A stretch of 64,000 nt of DNA from the NCBI GenBank assembly GCA_016903695.1, contig JADQBB010000002.1:62001-126000 (forward strand), written 5' to 3'. Positions 46,246 to 54,787 of this stretch are shown piece by piece; positions within the stretch are counted from its first letter, which is position 1, and each line of letters opens with the position of its first letter. The stretch is from Chlorogloea purpurea SAG 13.99 (GTDB taxonomy: Bacteria; Cyanobacteriota; Cyanobacteriia; Cyanobacteriales; Microcystaceae). Below the pieces are notes generated by a model, which did not search any database, was not told where the DNA came from, and was given only the letters and a program-made list of their open reading frames with translations. The position numbers and the translations under genes are program-made.

Positions 46246-46968
46246 ATGAATGATATTCGCGTTGTAGTTATTGAAGATCATGATTTAACTCGCATCGGTT
46301 TAGTGGCGGCGCTAAAACATCGAGAGGGTATAGAAGTAGCGGGAGAGGCCACTAACGGCTTACAGGGACTGCGCCTGTTAGAAACCGTTAAACCCGATGT
46401 GGCGATCGTGGATATTGGCTTACCTAACATCGACGGCATCGAAATGGTACGACGATTCAAAACCTCTCGTTTGGAATCGAAAGAACCTATGCCGAAAATT
46501 TTAATGTTGACGATGCACAAAACCCAAGATTCGGTGTTAGCAGCTTTCGCCGCCGGGGCCGATTCCTACTGCATGAAAGATATTAATGTGGATAAACTCA
46601 CCGAAGCCATCCAATCCACCCACGAGGGTAATCCTTGGATAGATCCGGTGATAGCAGATATTGTGCTACAACAGGTTAGACAGTCAGTACCGGTAGCGGC
46701 GGAAGCGCAATCCTCGGCAAAAACGGTGACGATACAAGGTATAGACTCGGAATATCAGCAGCTATTAGAGAATACGCCCTTAACAGAAAGAGAACTGGAA
46801 ATCCTCGATCTGATCGTGGCGGGTTGCTCTAACGCCGATATAGCCGAGAAACTGTACATAACGATCGGCACCGTGAAAACTCACGTACGCAACATCCTCA
46901 ATAAACTATGTGTGGACGATCGTACTCAAGCGGCCGTGCGGGCGTTGCGTTCCGGTTTAGTCGGTTAG
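46246..46968 (+). CDS. NarL/FixJ-type response regulator
   Basis: DNA-binding two-component regulator, 240 residues. Receiver: VVVIEDHDLTRIGLVAAL, phospho-acceptor Asp in DVAIVDIGLPNIDGIEMV (near 57), ILMLTMHKTQDSV, SYCMKDINVDKL. A linker (about 135-175) leads to a LuxR-type HTH: LTERELEILDLIVAGCSN, then AEKLYITIGTVKTHVRNIL and KLCVDDRTQAAVRAL. It is divergent from the ethylene-receptor-like kinase and 46 bases upstream of the second cyanophycinase gene in the same direction, with which it may be co-transcribed. It resembles RpaA/NblR-unrelated NarL-type regulators; its targets are unknown. Confidence 0.92.
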   Translation: MNDIRVVVIEDHDLTRIGLVAALKHREGIEVAGEATNGLQGLRLLETVKPDVAIVDIGLPNIDGIEMVRRFKTSRLESKEPMPKILMLTMHKTQDSVLAAFAAGADSYCMKDINVDKLTEAIQSTHEGNPWIDPVIADIVLQQVRQSVPVAAEAQSSAKTVTIQGIDSEYQQLLENTPLTERELEILDLIVAGCSNADIAEKLYITIGTVKTHVRNILNKLCVDDRTQAAVRALRSGLVG

Positions 46969-47014
46969 TGAAGTTAAAAATTAATCCTAAAATTAATTAG
47001 CAATCAGAGGGTAT

Positions 47015-47836
47015 ATGGACAACAATCAAGGTCAATTAGTCATCATCGGTGGGGCCGAAGACAGAACAGAGGATTGTGTTGTATTGAGGGAGTTCATGCG
47101 CTGTGCGGGAGGCACCAAAGCCAAGATAGCCGTATTCACCGCCGCTACCAGTCTACCTGGCGAAGTGGGCGCGGACTATATCAATATATTTGAACGTTTA
47201 GGGGCGGAAAAGATAGATGTGATCGATACGGAACGGAAAGAAGACGCTGACCGCGCCGAACACATAGAGATCATCAAGGAGGCAACGGGAGCGTTCTTCA
47301 CCGGTGGCAATCAAGTACGGATCATCGAAGCCCTCAAAGGAACCGAACTCGATCGTATTCTTCATGAACGTTACCAGAACGACGGTTTAGCCGTGGGCGG
47401 CACGAGCGCCGGGGCGGCGATGATGCCCGACGTGATGATCGTCGAGGGAGAATCCCAAACCAATCCCCGCGCCGATGCCGTAACTATGGGTGCGGGCATG
47501 GGTTTCCTTCCAGGTGTGGTCATCGACCAACACTTCGCCCAACGGGGCCGTCTAGGTCGTTTACTGGCGGCTCTGGTTCAGCAACCCGTGGTCTTAGGTT
47601 TCGGTATTGATGAGGACACGGCCATCATCGTTCACGGTGAAGAAGTGCGAGTGGTGGGTAACGGCTCCGTTACCGTCGTGGACGAATCGGAGGCTATTCA
47701 TAATAACTTGGATGAAGTTCTCAAAGATGAAGCCATGGCGATCTGCGGGGTCAAAGTTCACATCCTACCCCACGGCTATCGCTTCAACTTAAAAAATCGT
47801 CAGCCGGTGGTCGATCGACCTGCCGTAGCCGCCTAG
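47015..47836 (+). CDS. Second cyanophycinase-family (S51) peptidase
   Basis: Serine peptidase of family S51, 273 residues. QLVIIGGAEDRTEDC at the start, FFTGGNQVRIIEAL, the nucleophile elbow AVGGTSAGAAMMPDVMI near 130, VVIDQHFAQRGRLGRL and FGIDEDTAIIVHGEE are all family motifs. It is clearly a paralogue of the gene at 20150-21010 and equally intact. It may be a true cyanophycinase or another isoaspartyl-type peptidase. It overlaps the convergent mutS2 stop by 4 bases, and a NarL-type regulator sits just upstream. Confidence 0.88.
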   Translation: MDNNQGQLVIIGGAEDRTEDCVVLREFMRCAGGTKAKIAVFTAATSLPGEVGADYINIFERLGAEKIDVIDTERKEDADRAEHIEIIKEATGAFFTGGNQVRIIEALKGTELDRILHERYQNDGLAVGGTSAGAAMMPDVMIVEGESQTNPRADAVTMGAGMGFLPGVVIDQHFAQRGRLGRLLAALVQQPVVLGFGIDEDTAIIVHGEEVRVVGNGSVTVVDESEAIHNNLDEVLKDEAMAICGVKVHILPHGYRFNLKNRQPVVDRPAVAA

Positions 47837-50226
47837 ATCAGATAAGCGATCGTCACCCCGGTACCGCCCTCGTTCTGAGGTGCGGTTTCAATTCTCTGGA
47901 CTTGGGGGTGTGAGGTCAAGAATTCCTGCACCCCCTGCCGTAGCTTCCCCGTACCTTTGCCGTGAATGACCCAGAGAACGCCCGAAGCCGTCGCCGCTGA
48001 AATCGCTTTTTCCAGCAACGATTCCGCTTCCGCCACCCTACTGCCACGAATATCCACGGTATTGCCCGAAGTGCGTATCAACGCCACCGGTGCTTTCGAG
48101 GCGGGTGGGGCTGGTGGCGGGGCAGCAGTTTTGGGTTTGGGTTCTATGTTTACTTTTTTACCGTCTAGGGACTCGATTTCTCCCAGATTGACGCTCATCT
48201 TCATCAGTCCGAAACGGACGGTTATGGATTCGTTTTCCGGGGATACACTCAAGACTTCGGCGGTTTGACCCAAGTTGGGGAGACGGATTTTATCCCCTGG
48301 TTTCGGTAAGTATCCCGCCGCGGGTTTGGTATTGTTGGGCAGGAAGCGATCGACCAGATTATTGAGTTCTTCCGTGGCTTTCTGGGCATTTTGAGCGTTT
48401 TGCGGCCCCTGTTGTAATTGGCGGATAACTTTAGCTATTTCCGCTTTCGCCCCTATTAAGGTTTTTTGAATTTCTTGATCTTGATATTTCTTTAACTCTT
48501 GCTCCCTGGTTTGTAGTGAATTGGCTTTTGCCGACACTTCATTATAAAAAGCTTCCGTTTGTTGTAGGAGTTGGTTGGCTTCTTTGGCTTTCTGTTCTTG
48601 TTCCCGTCTCTGGGCTTCTAAACCGGCGATAACCTGATTGATTTCCTCGGAGAAACCGCCGAGATTTTCTTTAGCGCTGTCGATGATAGCCGGGTCGAGG
48701 CCTAATCTACCGGCGATGGCTAAAGCGTTTGATCGTCCCGGTATGCCCCATAATAATCGATAAGTGGGGGAGAGGGTTTCATCGTTAAATTCTACAGAAG
48801 CGTTTTCAAAGCGAGAATCTTGGTATTTGAGGGATTTTAATTCGCCGTAGTGGGTAGTGGCTATGGTGAGGCCACCTTCGGCGGCTAGGTGTTTCAGCAT
48901 GGCGATGGCGAGGGCGCTACCTTCAGCCGGGTCTGTACCGGCTCCCACTTCATCGAGTAAAACTAAAGAGGAGGTATTAACCACTTCTAAGATTCTGATG
49001 ATACGGCGGATGTGACCGGAAAAAGTGGAGAGACTTTGTTGCAGGGATTGTTCATCGCCTATGTCTGCGAGTACGGTCTCGAACCAGGGTAACTCTACCG
49101 GCTCTTTAGCGGGGATGAATAGCCCGATTTTCGCCATCAGCGCGGTTAATCCCAAGGTTTTCAGGGTGACGGTTTTACCCCCCGTATTGGGCCCGGTAAT
49201 GGCCACTACTCGTGTCCCAGGGTCGATGGTGACGCTGATGGGGACTACTTCTGACCCTTGTTCGTGTCGCTTCTGCCACACCAGGAGAGGATGGCGCAAT
49301 TGACGCAGGGTTATGGGTTGACTGGCTTCCACGAATCGAGGCGGGTGGGCTTCTAGCCAGAGGCTATAACTGGCTTTAGCTGTAGCGAGGTCGAGTCGGG
49401 TGGCTACAGCGAGGAGGTGTTCCAAGTCTTCAAAACTTTCGGTTATGCGGGCGCTGAGACTTTGGAGGATTTTTTCTTCTTCGATCTGTTCCTGTCGCCG
49501 GTATTGGCGCAGTTTGTTACCTTGATCGAGGACGGAGTGGGGTTCGATATAAAGGGTGGCCCCTGTGCTGGATGTGTCGTGGATTACCCCTGAGATCTGG
49601 TCTTTCTGGGGGGCTTTCACGGGGATGACGAAGCGATCGCCCCTCTGGGTGATCACCGGCTCTTGTATGGCCCCGCTCTGTTTTTGAATGATTTCTTGTA
49701 GCTTCCGGTAGATTCTCTCGCGGATAACTTTCATCTGCCCTCTCACTTCTCTGAGGGCGGCGCTGGCTCTATCTGCTACCTGTCCGTCTTCATCTATGCA
49801 ACGGTGGATTTCTTGTTCTATCTCTGGATAGGTGCGTACTTCTGACACCATTTCTAGTAAAATGGGGCAGGTTTCTTCTTGTTCTTCGATCGTTCTTCTC
49901 AACCTTCTCACCCCGGCTAGGGTGGTGGCGATGTGGAGTAATTCCGGCCCCCCTAGAATACCGCCGAGGTTGGCTCTCTCTAACGCGTCGCCGATGTCTT
50001 GAATGCCATCGAAACTAAGTCTATTGTTGGCTCCCTGTTCCAGGTTGTAAACTTCTCGCGTTTGCTTTAATAAGTGTAGGGTTTCTTCTAGGCTTTGGGG
50101 TAGGGGATGGTGGGCGGAGGCGATCGCTCCCAGTTTAGTCGCCGCGAATGTGGACAGGTGCTGACACAGCCGCGGCCATTCCAATAGTTCCAGTGTCTCG
50201 TCTTGTATCAATGTGTTACCGAACAT
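47833..50226 (-). CDS. mutS2: MutS2 family ATPase/endonuclease
   Basis: 797 residues. MutS-like core with Walker A AITGPNTGGKTVTLKTLG near 340 and Walker B SLVLLDEVGAGTDPAEGSAL near 420, then ATTHYGELKSLKY. A coiled coil (about 520-620) follows. The C-terminal Smr domain carries VDIRGSRVAEAESLLEKAI and VIHGKGTGKLRQGVQEFL (DxR and HGxG nuclease motifs intact). MutS2 acts in recombination control and in rescue of collided ribosomes (RqcU) in other bacteria. Its start lies 113 bases from the left end of the integrated element. Confidence 0.95.
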   Translation of the reverse strand: MFGNTLIQDETLELLEWPRLCQHLSTFAATKLGAIASAHHPLPQSLEETLHLLKQTREVYNLEQGANNRLSFDGIQDIGDALERANLGGILGGPELLHIATTLAGVRRLRRTIEEQEETCPILLEMVSEVRTYPEIEQEIHRCIDEDGQVADRASAALREVRGQMKVIRERIYRKLQEIIQKQSGAIQEPVITQRGDRFVIPVKAPQKDQISGVIHDTSSTGATLYIEPHSVLDQGNKLRQYRRQEQIEEEKILQSLSARITESFEDLEHLLAVATRLDLATAKASYSLWLEAHPPRFVEASQPITLRQLRHPLLVWQKRHEQGSEVVPISVTIDPGTRVVAITGPNTGGKTVTLKTLGLTALMAKIGLFIPAKEPVELPWFETVLADIGDEQSLQQSLSTFSGHIRRIIRILEVVNTSSLVLLDEVGAGTDPAEGSALAIAMLKHLAAEGGLTIATTHYGELKSLKYQDSRFENASVEFNDETLSPTYRLLWGIPGRSNALAIAGRLGLDPAIIDSAKENLGGFSEEINQVIAGLEAQRREQEQKAKEANQLLQQTEAFYNEVSAKANSLQTREQELKKYQDQEIQKTLIGAKAEIAKVIRQLQQGPQNAQNAQKATEELNNLVDRFLPNNTKPAAGYLPKPGDKIRLPNLGQTAEVLSVSPENESITVRFGLMKMSVNLGEIESLDGKKVNIEPKPKTAAPPPAPPASKAPVALIRTSGNTVDIRGSRVAEAESLLEKAISAATASGVLWVIHGKGTGKLRQGVQEFLTSHPQVQRIETAPQNEGGTGVTIAYLI

Positions 50227-50339
50227 ACTACCGTTTGTATATTATATTGTAACACGATTTTTTTTGGCCATCCCTTCCATGAGGTAATGACTCTATTGTG
50301 CTATCTGGCTGTATTTGACGGCCCTATAAGCTTTCTATT

Positions 50340-50366
50340 TTAACAGGTACGGAAGGAATCGAACCT
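50340..50366. repeat. attL: copy of the tRNA-Arg 3' end
   Basis: 27 bases (TTAACAGGTACGG...GAACCT) identical to 60350-60376. The shared block covers the T-arm and acceptor end of the tRNA. It marks the left edge of the element. Confidence 0.93.
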
Positions 50367-50401
50367 GTTGCCTTGCCTGAAAGCTTGAAAACACGTTACT
50401 T

Positions 50402-50450
50402 CACTTTTTGCTCATAGTCCCATAAAAACTGAGTGAGCAAAAAATGAGCA
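50402..50450. promoter_or_regulatory. Left-end integrase arm-type repeats overlapping the integrase start
   Basis: CACTTTTTGCTCA (inverted) and two direct TGAGCAAAAA-like units, TGAGCAAAAAATGAGCA, the latter containing the integrase ATG at 50444. The same units occur at the right end. Likely integrase or excisionase binding sites that also allow autoregulation; the function is inferred. Confidence 0.55.
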
Positions 50451-51832
50451 ATGGAATTTATCAAGGCTATGAAGCTATACAATCCCTAGTAGCTAAAAAA
50501 AATAAGGAGCTACCAAAAGGTATCTCTATGAGAATTAATCAACGTAAATATCTTGAGTTTCAGTTTGTTGACCCTGCTACCGGTACTAGAAAACCTAAGT
50601 CAACTGGTGAGAGTTTAACTGAAGAAGGAATCATCCTAGCCAGTGCCAAAGCACATAAGGTATTAGAGGCTTTACAAAAATTTACTAAGGCTAGTGAGTT
50701 CTGGGAATGGTACGACAAAGAAGTGTTAGGTAAAAATCAGGTAAAGAATGACCTAGTGACGTACCGTGAGATATTCACCCAGATAGAGGATAAGTATTTT
50801 AAGGGAGTGAATAAAAATACCAAACTTAAAAGATCTAAAGAGCAACCTAGCGACGTAAATAGTTTTCGTGTTTCATACGGAAATATTTTTAAGCGTTTCC
50901 CCAATTGGGATAAGTACCCGGAATGGACAGACATTGAAAAAGTTCTTTACTCATGGGAACAAGGTAGCAAGTCCTTTAAAGATGCCTACTTCGTACTCAA
51001 GCGTGTAGCTTCTATGTGTCCTAACAAAGATTCACTGCTAGAGAAACTAGATGATATTGAGCATAACCAAACTGACTTTAAGGAGAAACAAAGTATAGAC
51101 ATTGACACTTTTCTTCAATGGCATGAGCGTACACTGTCCGCCATAGACGGTTTAACGGATAAGCGACACATAGAAGCTAGGGTTAAATGGACGTGGGTAG
51201 CTTCAATGTGTGTTCTCTATGGGCTAAGACCTACAGAAATAGCGGCCGCCCAAAACTTATTTAGTCCAGTAACTGTAGATGGCTACACTATTCCTGCCTT
51301 AAATAGTCCTAATAATAAAGAGCTATTGCTTTACCTAGGAGACTTTACCTATTTTGGTATTCGCATCAAAACAGGCAAAAGAGTATGTAAGCCTATGGTT
51401 ACTGATAGAGTCTTAATAGAGCGATTGAAGATACAAGAGCCTAATTTACCTACTTACACACCTAAAGAAGGTAGTAAAGCTTGTAGCATCATAGATGGGT
51501 TTAACAATAACTTTACTAAAGCTATGGATTCTTACAAATTACCCATAACCCAAAAATACGCATTTCGCCATCTAGCTAACCAGTTAGGAGAAAAGTTCGG
51601 TATACCACAAGAAATAAGAGCGAGGCTATTGGGTCACTCTACCCAAGTCAATGAGAACACCTATAAAAAGCGTTCTAACATACGGACTAGCATCGACCTG
51701 ATTACTAACCACAGTAAACAACCCCTATCCCTTGATATGGCTAAACAGGCTTTAACTAACAATGGTTTCGATATAAACCAGAAAGAGGTTAAAGCTATCC
51801 TGAAAATCATTTACCAATTAGATGATTGGTAA
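50444..51832 (+). CDS. Tyrosine-type site-specific integrase
   Basis: Catalyses integration and excision between attP and the tRNA-Arg attB. It is 462 residues. The N-terminal ~100 residues probably bind arm sites, and a core-binding domain spans about 100-210. The catalytic part shows Arg in CVLYGLRPTEIAAAQ (near 263), the His-x-x-Arg-like box KYAFRHLANQLGEKF (near 375; here Arg-His), RARLLGHSTQV with the second His, and the nucleophile Tyr in NENTYKKRSN (near 408). A further 50-residue tail follows. It resembles the integrases of cyanobacterial islands. Its stop is followed within 2 bases by hairpin copy A. Confidence 0.88.
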   Translation: MSNGIYQGYEAIQSLVAKKNKELPKGISMRINQRKYLEFQFVDPATGTRKPKSTGESLTEEGIILASAKAHKVLEALQKFTKASEFWEWYDKEVLGKNQVKNDLVTYREIFTQIEDKYFKGVNKNTKLKRSKEQPSDVNSFRVSYGNIFKRFPNWDKYPEWTDIEKVLYSWEQGSKSFKDAYFVLKRVASMCPNKDSLLEKLDDIEHNQTDFKEKQSIDIDTFLQWHERTLSAIDGLTDKRHIEARVKWTWVASMCVLYGLRPTEIAAAQNLFSPVTVDGYTIPALNSPNNKELLLYLGDFTYFGIRIKTGKRVCKPMVTDRVLIERLKIQEPNLPTYTPKEGSKACSIIDGFNNNFTKAMDSYKLPITQKYAFRHLANQLGEKFGIPQEIRARLLGHSTQVNENTYKKRSNIRTSIDLITNHSKQPLSLDMAKQALTNNGFDINQKEVKAILKIIYQLDDW

Positions 51833-51833
51833 T

Positions 51834-51859
51834 GTTTGAATCAAACTTTTGATTCAAAC
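51834..51859. repeat. Element hairpin, copy A
   Basis: GTTTGAATCA-AACTTT-TGATTCAAAC, 10-bp stem, starting 2 bases after the integrase stop and followed by TTTCCCCATAGCTATGAATGAG. It lies between the convergent integrase and Pro/Gly-rich protein genes and could end both transcripts. Confidence 0.85.
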
Positions 51860-51899
51860 TTTCCCCATAGCTATGAATGAGGCTTAGGGGTTTTTATTT

Positions 51900-53711
51900 T
51901 TAATTCGGTCTCAAGTGAATCACCCAGTCTCTAGTAATTTTCTTCCCGTCATCATCCATTTGACCCTTAGAGTAAAACTCTATCTGGCTAACCTGTACTG
52001 TTACCTCTTTAAGTTTGTCACTTCTCTTAACTATCCTAGGGTTTTTGTTCAAAGGTAACTTATCGGCCTGTATGTGCTTAATGAGTATGTCTATCACCCT
52101 ACATACTTCAGGCTCAGTCCTAGCGTTAACTACGACCTTACTATTGTCCTTTAAGGTCAAGATACCCATACGACTACCACGGGTAAGCTTGAAAGACTTG
52201 AAAGCGTTCTTAATGGATAGCTTATTAACCGGAGTTTTCACCCATGGGATGGTTATAGACCATGTACTAGGTTTCCACTTCTTACCTGCTATATCCCACT
52301 CTTTAAGACTGAGTACCAATTGTGGTAATTCATTGGTCATCTTCCTAATTTGCCAACTATCGGGTAAAGATATGTCTGGCTTGATGTAACACATATCCTT
52401 TCTTAGTTCTTCTACCTGCTTAGAGAGTGCTAGGACTAAGGACTCTATGCCATTTATATCCTTACCAGAATAAGAAAACTCTTTTTTATCCCCGTTACCA
52501 TCTTTTAAGTCTTCACATCGTTCGGTCTCTATCTTCCCACTAAGGCTAGTAGGGTCTTGTTTCTGTTTCCCCTTCTTAATCTCATCTAGTATTTTCTTCT
52601 GGCAAGGGTCAGTAGGCGCATCGCAATCGTGGCTGGGTGTAGTTTGTTCTGAGGGGTCAGGGTTAGGGTTAGGTGTAGGACTAGGGTTTAATGGGTTGCC
52701 AGTTATGGGGTCAAGACCACCGGTCATAGTACCCGGTATAGGACTAAATGGACTACCACCGGGAGTACCACCGATGGGGTTAACACCCGGAGCATTAAAT
52801 TCGGTAGGGAATGGATCACCAGTTAGAGGGTTAACACCAGTTAAAGGGTCAGCACCGGGATTAGTACCGGTTAATGGGTCAGTACCCGGTTGTATTTCAG
52901 GATTAGGGCCATAACCGGGTGAAGGTGTAGCACCCGGTAGAAGTATAGGGTTAGGTGCTAATCCCGGCAATGGATTGTTATCGCCACCGGGGTTTAACCC
53001 TGCTAGTGGATTAGGGCTAGGGTTATTAGTTATTACCGGCGGTGGTGAAGGGTCTGGTACTCCGTCCACTGGAGTGACAGTTATGTTGGTTAAAACTATA
53101 TTTACGCAGTTAGGTGGAAAACCTGCCTGACTGAAGGGGTTGGGCGAGAACCCTCTATTACCATTACTGATTATCAGAATGCCTTTTTGATTATTTTCTG
53201 TTACTACCATAGGCCCGGTAAATGGGCCGACAACATAAGTACCGTAGTGAATAGGGCCACTATGGTCATAAAGAGTACCATCACTAGGCCTGTAAACATC
53301 TACGGTGGAATCCCACCCTAAGACATAAAGCTTACCCGGTACTTGACCTTGTACAGGGGCGGCGGGAGGCTCCCTATTGAAGTTGTTATCAACTAGCTGA
53401 TTAAAGGTATCTGAAAAGTTACTAGGTACATAAGGGGTAAATGGGGCTGGATTACTCGGACTACCGGGACTACCGGGTAGGATAGGACTATTAACCGGGT
53501 TGAAAGGAGTGTTAGGGATACTAGGTGTAAATGGTCTAGGTGAAACCGGCCCACTAGGGATAGGGGTATTAGGAATATTCGGCGGTGTAGGTCTAAAAGG
53601 AACAATGTTGTTCGCTCCCGGCGGTGGTGACGGTACACGTCCCAACGGAATAGCAGGGGCATAAATGCCGCCACCGCCACTATTATCCATTCCTCTAGGT
53701 AAACCACTCAT
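51900..53711 (-). CDS. Pro/Gly-rich protein with unrecognised C-terminal domain
   Basis: 603 residues, function unknown. Residues 1-125 and 210-365 are Pro/Gly/Asn-rich with short irregular repeats (for example NPLTG, PGxNP, PSP), separated by a compact stretch (about 125-205: GKLYVLGWDSTVDVYRPSDG, GPMVVTENNQKGILIISN). An acidic/Lys linker with several Cys (about 370-440) and a helix lead to a C-terminal domain, about 450-603, of mixed alpha/beta appearance (WSITIPWVKTPVNKLSIKNA, VTVQVSQIEFYSKG). No signal peptide. As the last gene of the leftward operon it could be a minor structural or adsorption protein, by analogy of layout only. Confidence 0.6.
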   Translation of the reverse strand: MSGLPRGMDNSGGGGIYAPAIPLGRVPSPPPGANNIVPFRPTPPNIPNTPIPSGPVSPRPFTPSIPNTPFNPVNSPILPGSPGSPSNPAPFTPYVPSNFSDTFNQLVDNNFNREPPAAPVQGQVPGKLYVLGWDSTVDVYRPSDGTLYDHSGPIHYGTYVVGPFTGPMVVTENNQKGILIISNGNRGFSPNPFSQAGFPPNCVNIVLTNITVTPVDGVPDPSPPPVITNNPSPNPLAGLNPGGDNNPLPGLAPNPILLPGATPSPGYGPNPEIQPGTDPLTGTNPGADPLTGVNPLTGDPFPTEFNAPGVNPIGGTPGGSPFSPIPGTMTGGLDPITGNPLNPSPTPNPNPDPSEQTTPSHDCDAPTDPCQKKILDEIKKGKQKQDPTSLSGKIETERCEDLKDGNGDKKEFSYSGKDINGIESLVLALSKQVEELRKDMCYIKPDISLPDSWQIRKMTNELPQLVLSLKEWDIAGKKWKPSTWSITIPWVKTPVNKLSIKNAFKSFKLTRGSRMGILTLKDNSKVVVNARTEPEVCRVIDILIKHIQADKLPLNKNPRIVKRSDKLKEVTVQVSQIEFYSKGQMDDDGKKITRDWVIHLRPN

Positions 53712-53713
53712 GA

Positions 53714-54019
53714 TTAACTGGTAAAGCTAGTAGAGATACTAGCCGGAGTTGATTGTTCTTTGACCCAATACCATGCACTATGTGATTTATCGCTCGACCA
53801 TGCAGGGTCTATTTCAAGTGATACCCTGCTAATTAATCTCTGAGTACCATCAGGCATATTGAACACCGAAGTAAAAGCTATTTGAGTAGGGATAGTACCT
53901 GTGGTTTCTATGACCGTAAACTTACTGTTATACCTGCTTAAAATTAATGAAGTCCAAGCGTGTAAACGCTCGATGGTATTAATATCACTTGGGATCATCG
54001 AAGCCGTAAAGTTTGCCAT
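53714..54019 (-). CDS. Small hypothetical element protein (101 aa)
   Basis: 101 residues, unknown; Ser/Thr-rich with alternating hydrophobic residues suggesting beta strands (SKFTVIETTGTIPTQIAFTS, RLISRVSLEIDPAW). ATG at 54019 overlaps the upstream gene by 35 bases; an internal ATG at 53998 is an alternative (14-base overlap). Two bases separate its stop from the next ATG. A structural-protein role is only suggested by position. Confidence 0.6.
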   Translation of the reverse strand: MANFTASMIPSDINTIERLHAWTSLILSRYNSKFTVIETTGTIPTQIAFTSVFNMPDGTQRLISRVSLEIDPAWSSDKSHSAWYWVKEQSTPASISTSFTS

Positions 54020-54221
54020 CTTTCGTATAACATCCTATTTCTAACTGGTGTACTCTAGCCTGTAAGTCATTGACTATTTCTATTTTACTTTCTATTTTGG
54101 TTAATCTATTCTCAGATTGATTAAGTGTAGTAATCATTGGTGAGGTAATACTGACCACACTACCCACCGTCACTATAGTTGATGCTACTGCTGATAATGG
54201 TATCGCTACCGAGTTATTCAT
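53985..54221 (-). CDS. Small TM plus coiled-coil protein (78 aa)
   Basis: 78 residues. A hydrophobic N-terminal segment (IPLSAVASTIVTVGSVVSI, about 6-24) is followed by a predicted coiled coil (ENRLTKIESKIEIVNDLQAR). This layout is common in small phage proteins of lysis or virion assembly. It starts within the previous gene by an 8-base overlap (ATGAATAA), indicating translational coupling. Function unknown. Confidence 0.6.
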   Translation of the reverse strand: MNNSVAIPLSAVASTIVTVGSVVSITSPMITTLNQSENRLTKIESKIEIVNDLQARVHQLEIGCYTKDGKLYGFDDPK

Positions 54222-54372
54222 CCTGTTTTCCCCTTATATACCCTATGTATCCTGATATAGCGGTATTGGCTATATCCTTGTAGTCTATCTTCCCATCAGT
54301 CAAAATAGCGGTAGCCATAATCAGCAAAAAGATTAATGTTATAGCTAGTGAAGGGTTAAAAAATTTATTCAT
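54214..54372 (-). CDS. Small membrane protein (52 aa)
   Basis: From ATG 54372 (MNKFFNPSL) it is 52 residues with one TM helix, LAITLIFLLIMATAIL, then a polar tail (DGKIDYKDIANTAISGYIG). A longer frame from ATG 54405 would start inside hairpin copy B, so I prefer the shorter form, although its RBS is weak. Size and layout are like a small coat or holin-type peptide, but there is no diagnostic motif. Confidence 0.5.
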   Translation of the reverse strand: MNKFFNPSLAITLIFLLIMATAILTDGKIDYKDIANTAISGYIGYIRGKQDE

Positions 54373-54383
54373 AGCTATGGGAA

Positions 54384-54413
54384 AAGTTTCAATGAAAAGT
54401 TTCATTGAAACTT
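54384..54413. repeat. Element hairpin, copy B (covariant version)
   Basis: AAGTTTCAATGAAA-AG-TTTCATTGAAACTT, a 14-bp perfect stem. Relative to the other copies the two G/C positions of each arm are swapped (GTTTGAATCA becomes GTTTCAATGA), yet pairing is kept. On the minus strand it is followed by TTTTCCCATAGCTATGAA, the same tail as copy A. Confidence 0.85.
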
Positions 54414-54436
54414 AGAAGGTAAGTGAGTAAGAAAGA

Positions 54437-54760
54437 TTATTTGGTTGTAGCCACCGAAGCTACTTTATAGCTTTTGCCACCATAAGTAACATTCTTGCCT
54501 CTCAAGCTACCAGACAAAACCTTTTCAAGATTACTTGGGTCACAAAAACGAGTGATGACCACAGTTTTTTTATTTTTTCCAGACCCTGCACTAGCGGTAA
54601 TAGCCACTTTAGGCGGTTTAGGTGTATTAATACCGTAGGCTACGCCCGATTCATTGCCCGGTGCTTTAACGCCTAGATATTGACCGATGCCTTTATAGGC
54701 ATTATCAGGGGCGTGAAAGCCGTACTTGATAGCCCCTAGCTTAAGAAAAAAAGTACCCAT
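54437..54760 (-). CDS. Small basic hypothetical element protein (107 aa)
   Basis: 107 residues, Gly/Lys-rich, no TM helix. Central PKPPKVAITASAGSGKNKK looks like an exposed loop and is not a P-loop with proper context. The end (SGSLRGKNVTYGGKSYKVAS) is beta-rich. Second gene of the leftward operon, 27 bases after the 84-residue gene. Possibly a virion protein; unproven. Confidence 0.6.
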   Translation of the reverse strand: MGTFFLKLGAIKYGFHAPDNAYKGIGQYLGVKAPGNESGVAYGINTPKPPKVAITASAGSGKNKKTVVITRFCDPSNLEKVLSGSLRGKNVTYGGKSYKVASVATTK

Positions 54761-54787
54761 TAAGATTAAATCCTCTTTTTATAAAAA

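Noticed and set aside
52580-53670. Repeated ACCGGG/CCGGTA-like DNA within the 603-residue gene suggesting a repeat array
   Set aside because: Irregular codon-level repeats of a Pro/Gly-rich protein; no constant repeat-spacer pattern, so not CRISPR.
54372-54405. Upstream ATG for the small membrane protein, inside hairpin copy B
   Set aside because: The extra 11 residues are encoded by the hairpin arms themselves; the start after the CCCATAGCT tail is more plausible.
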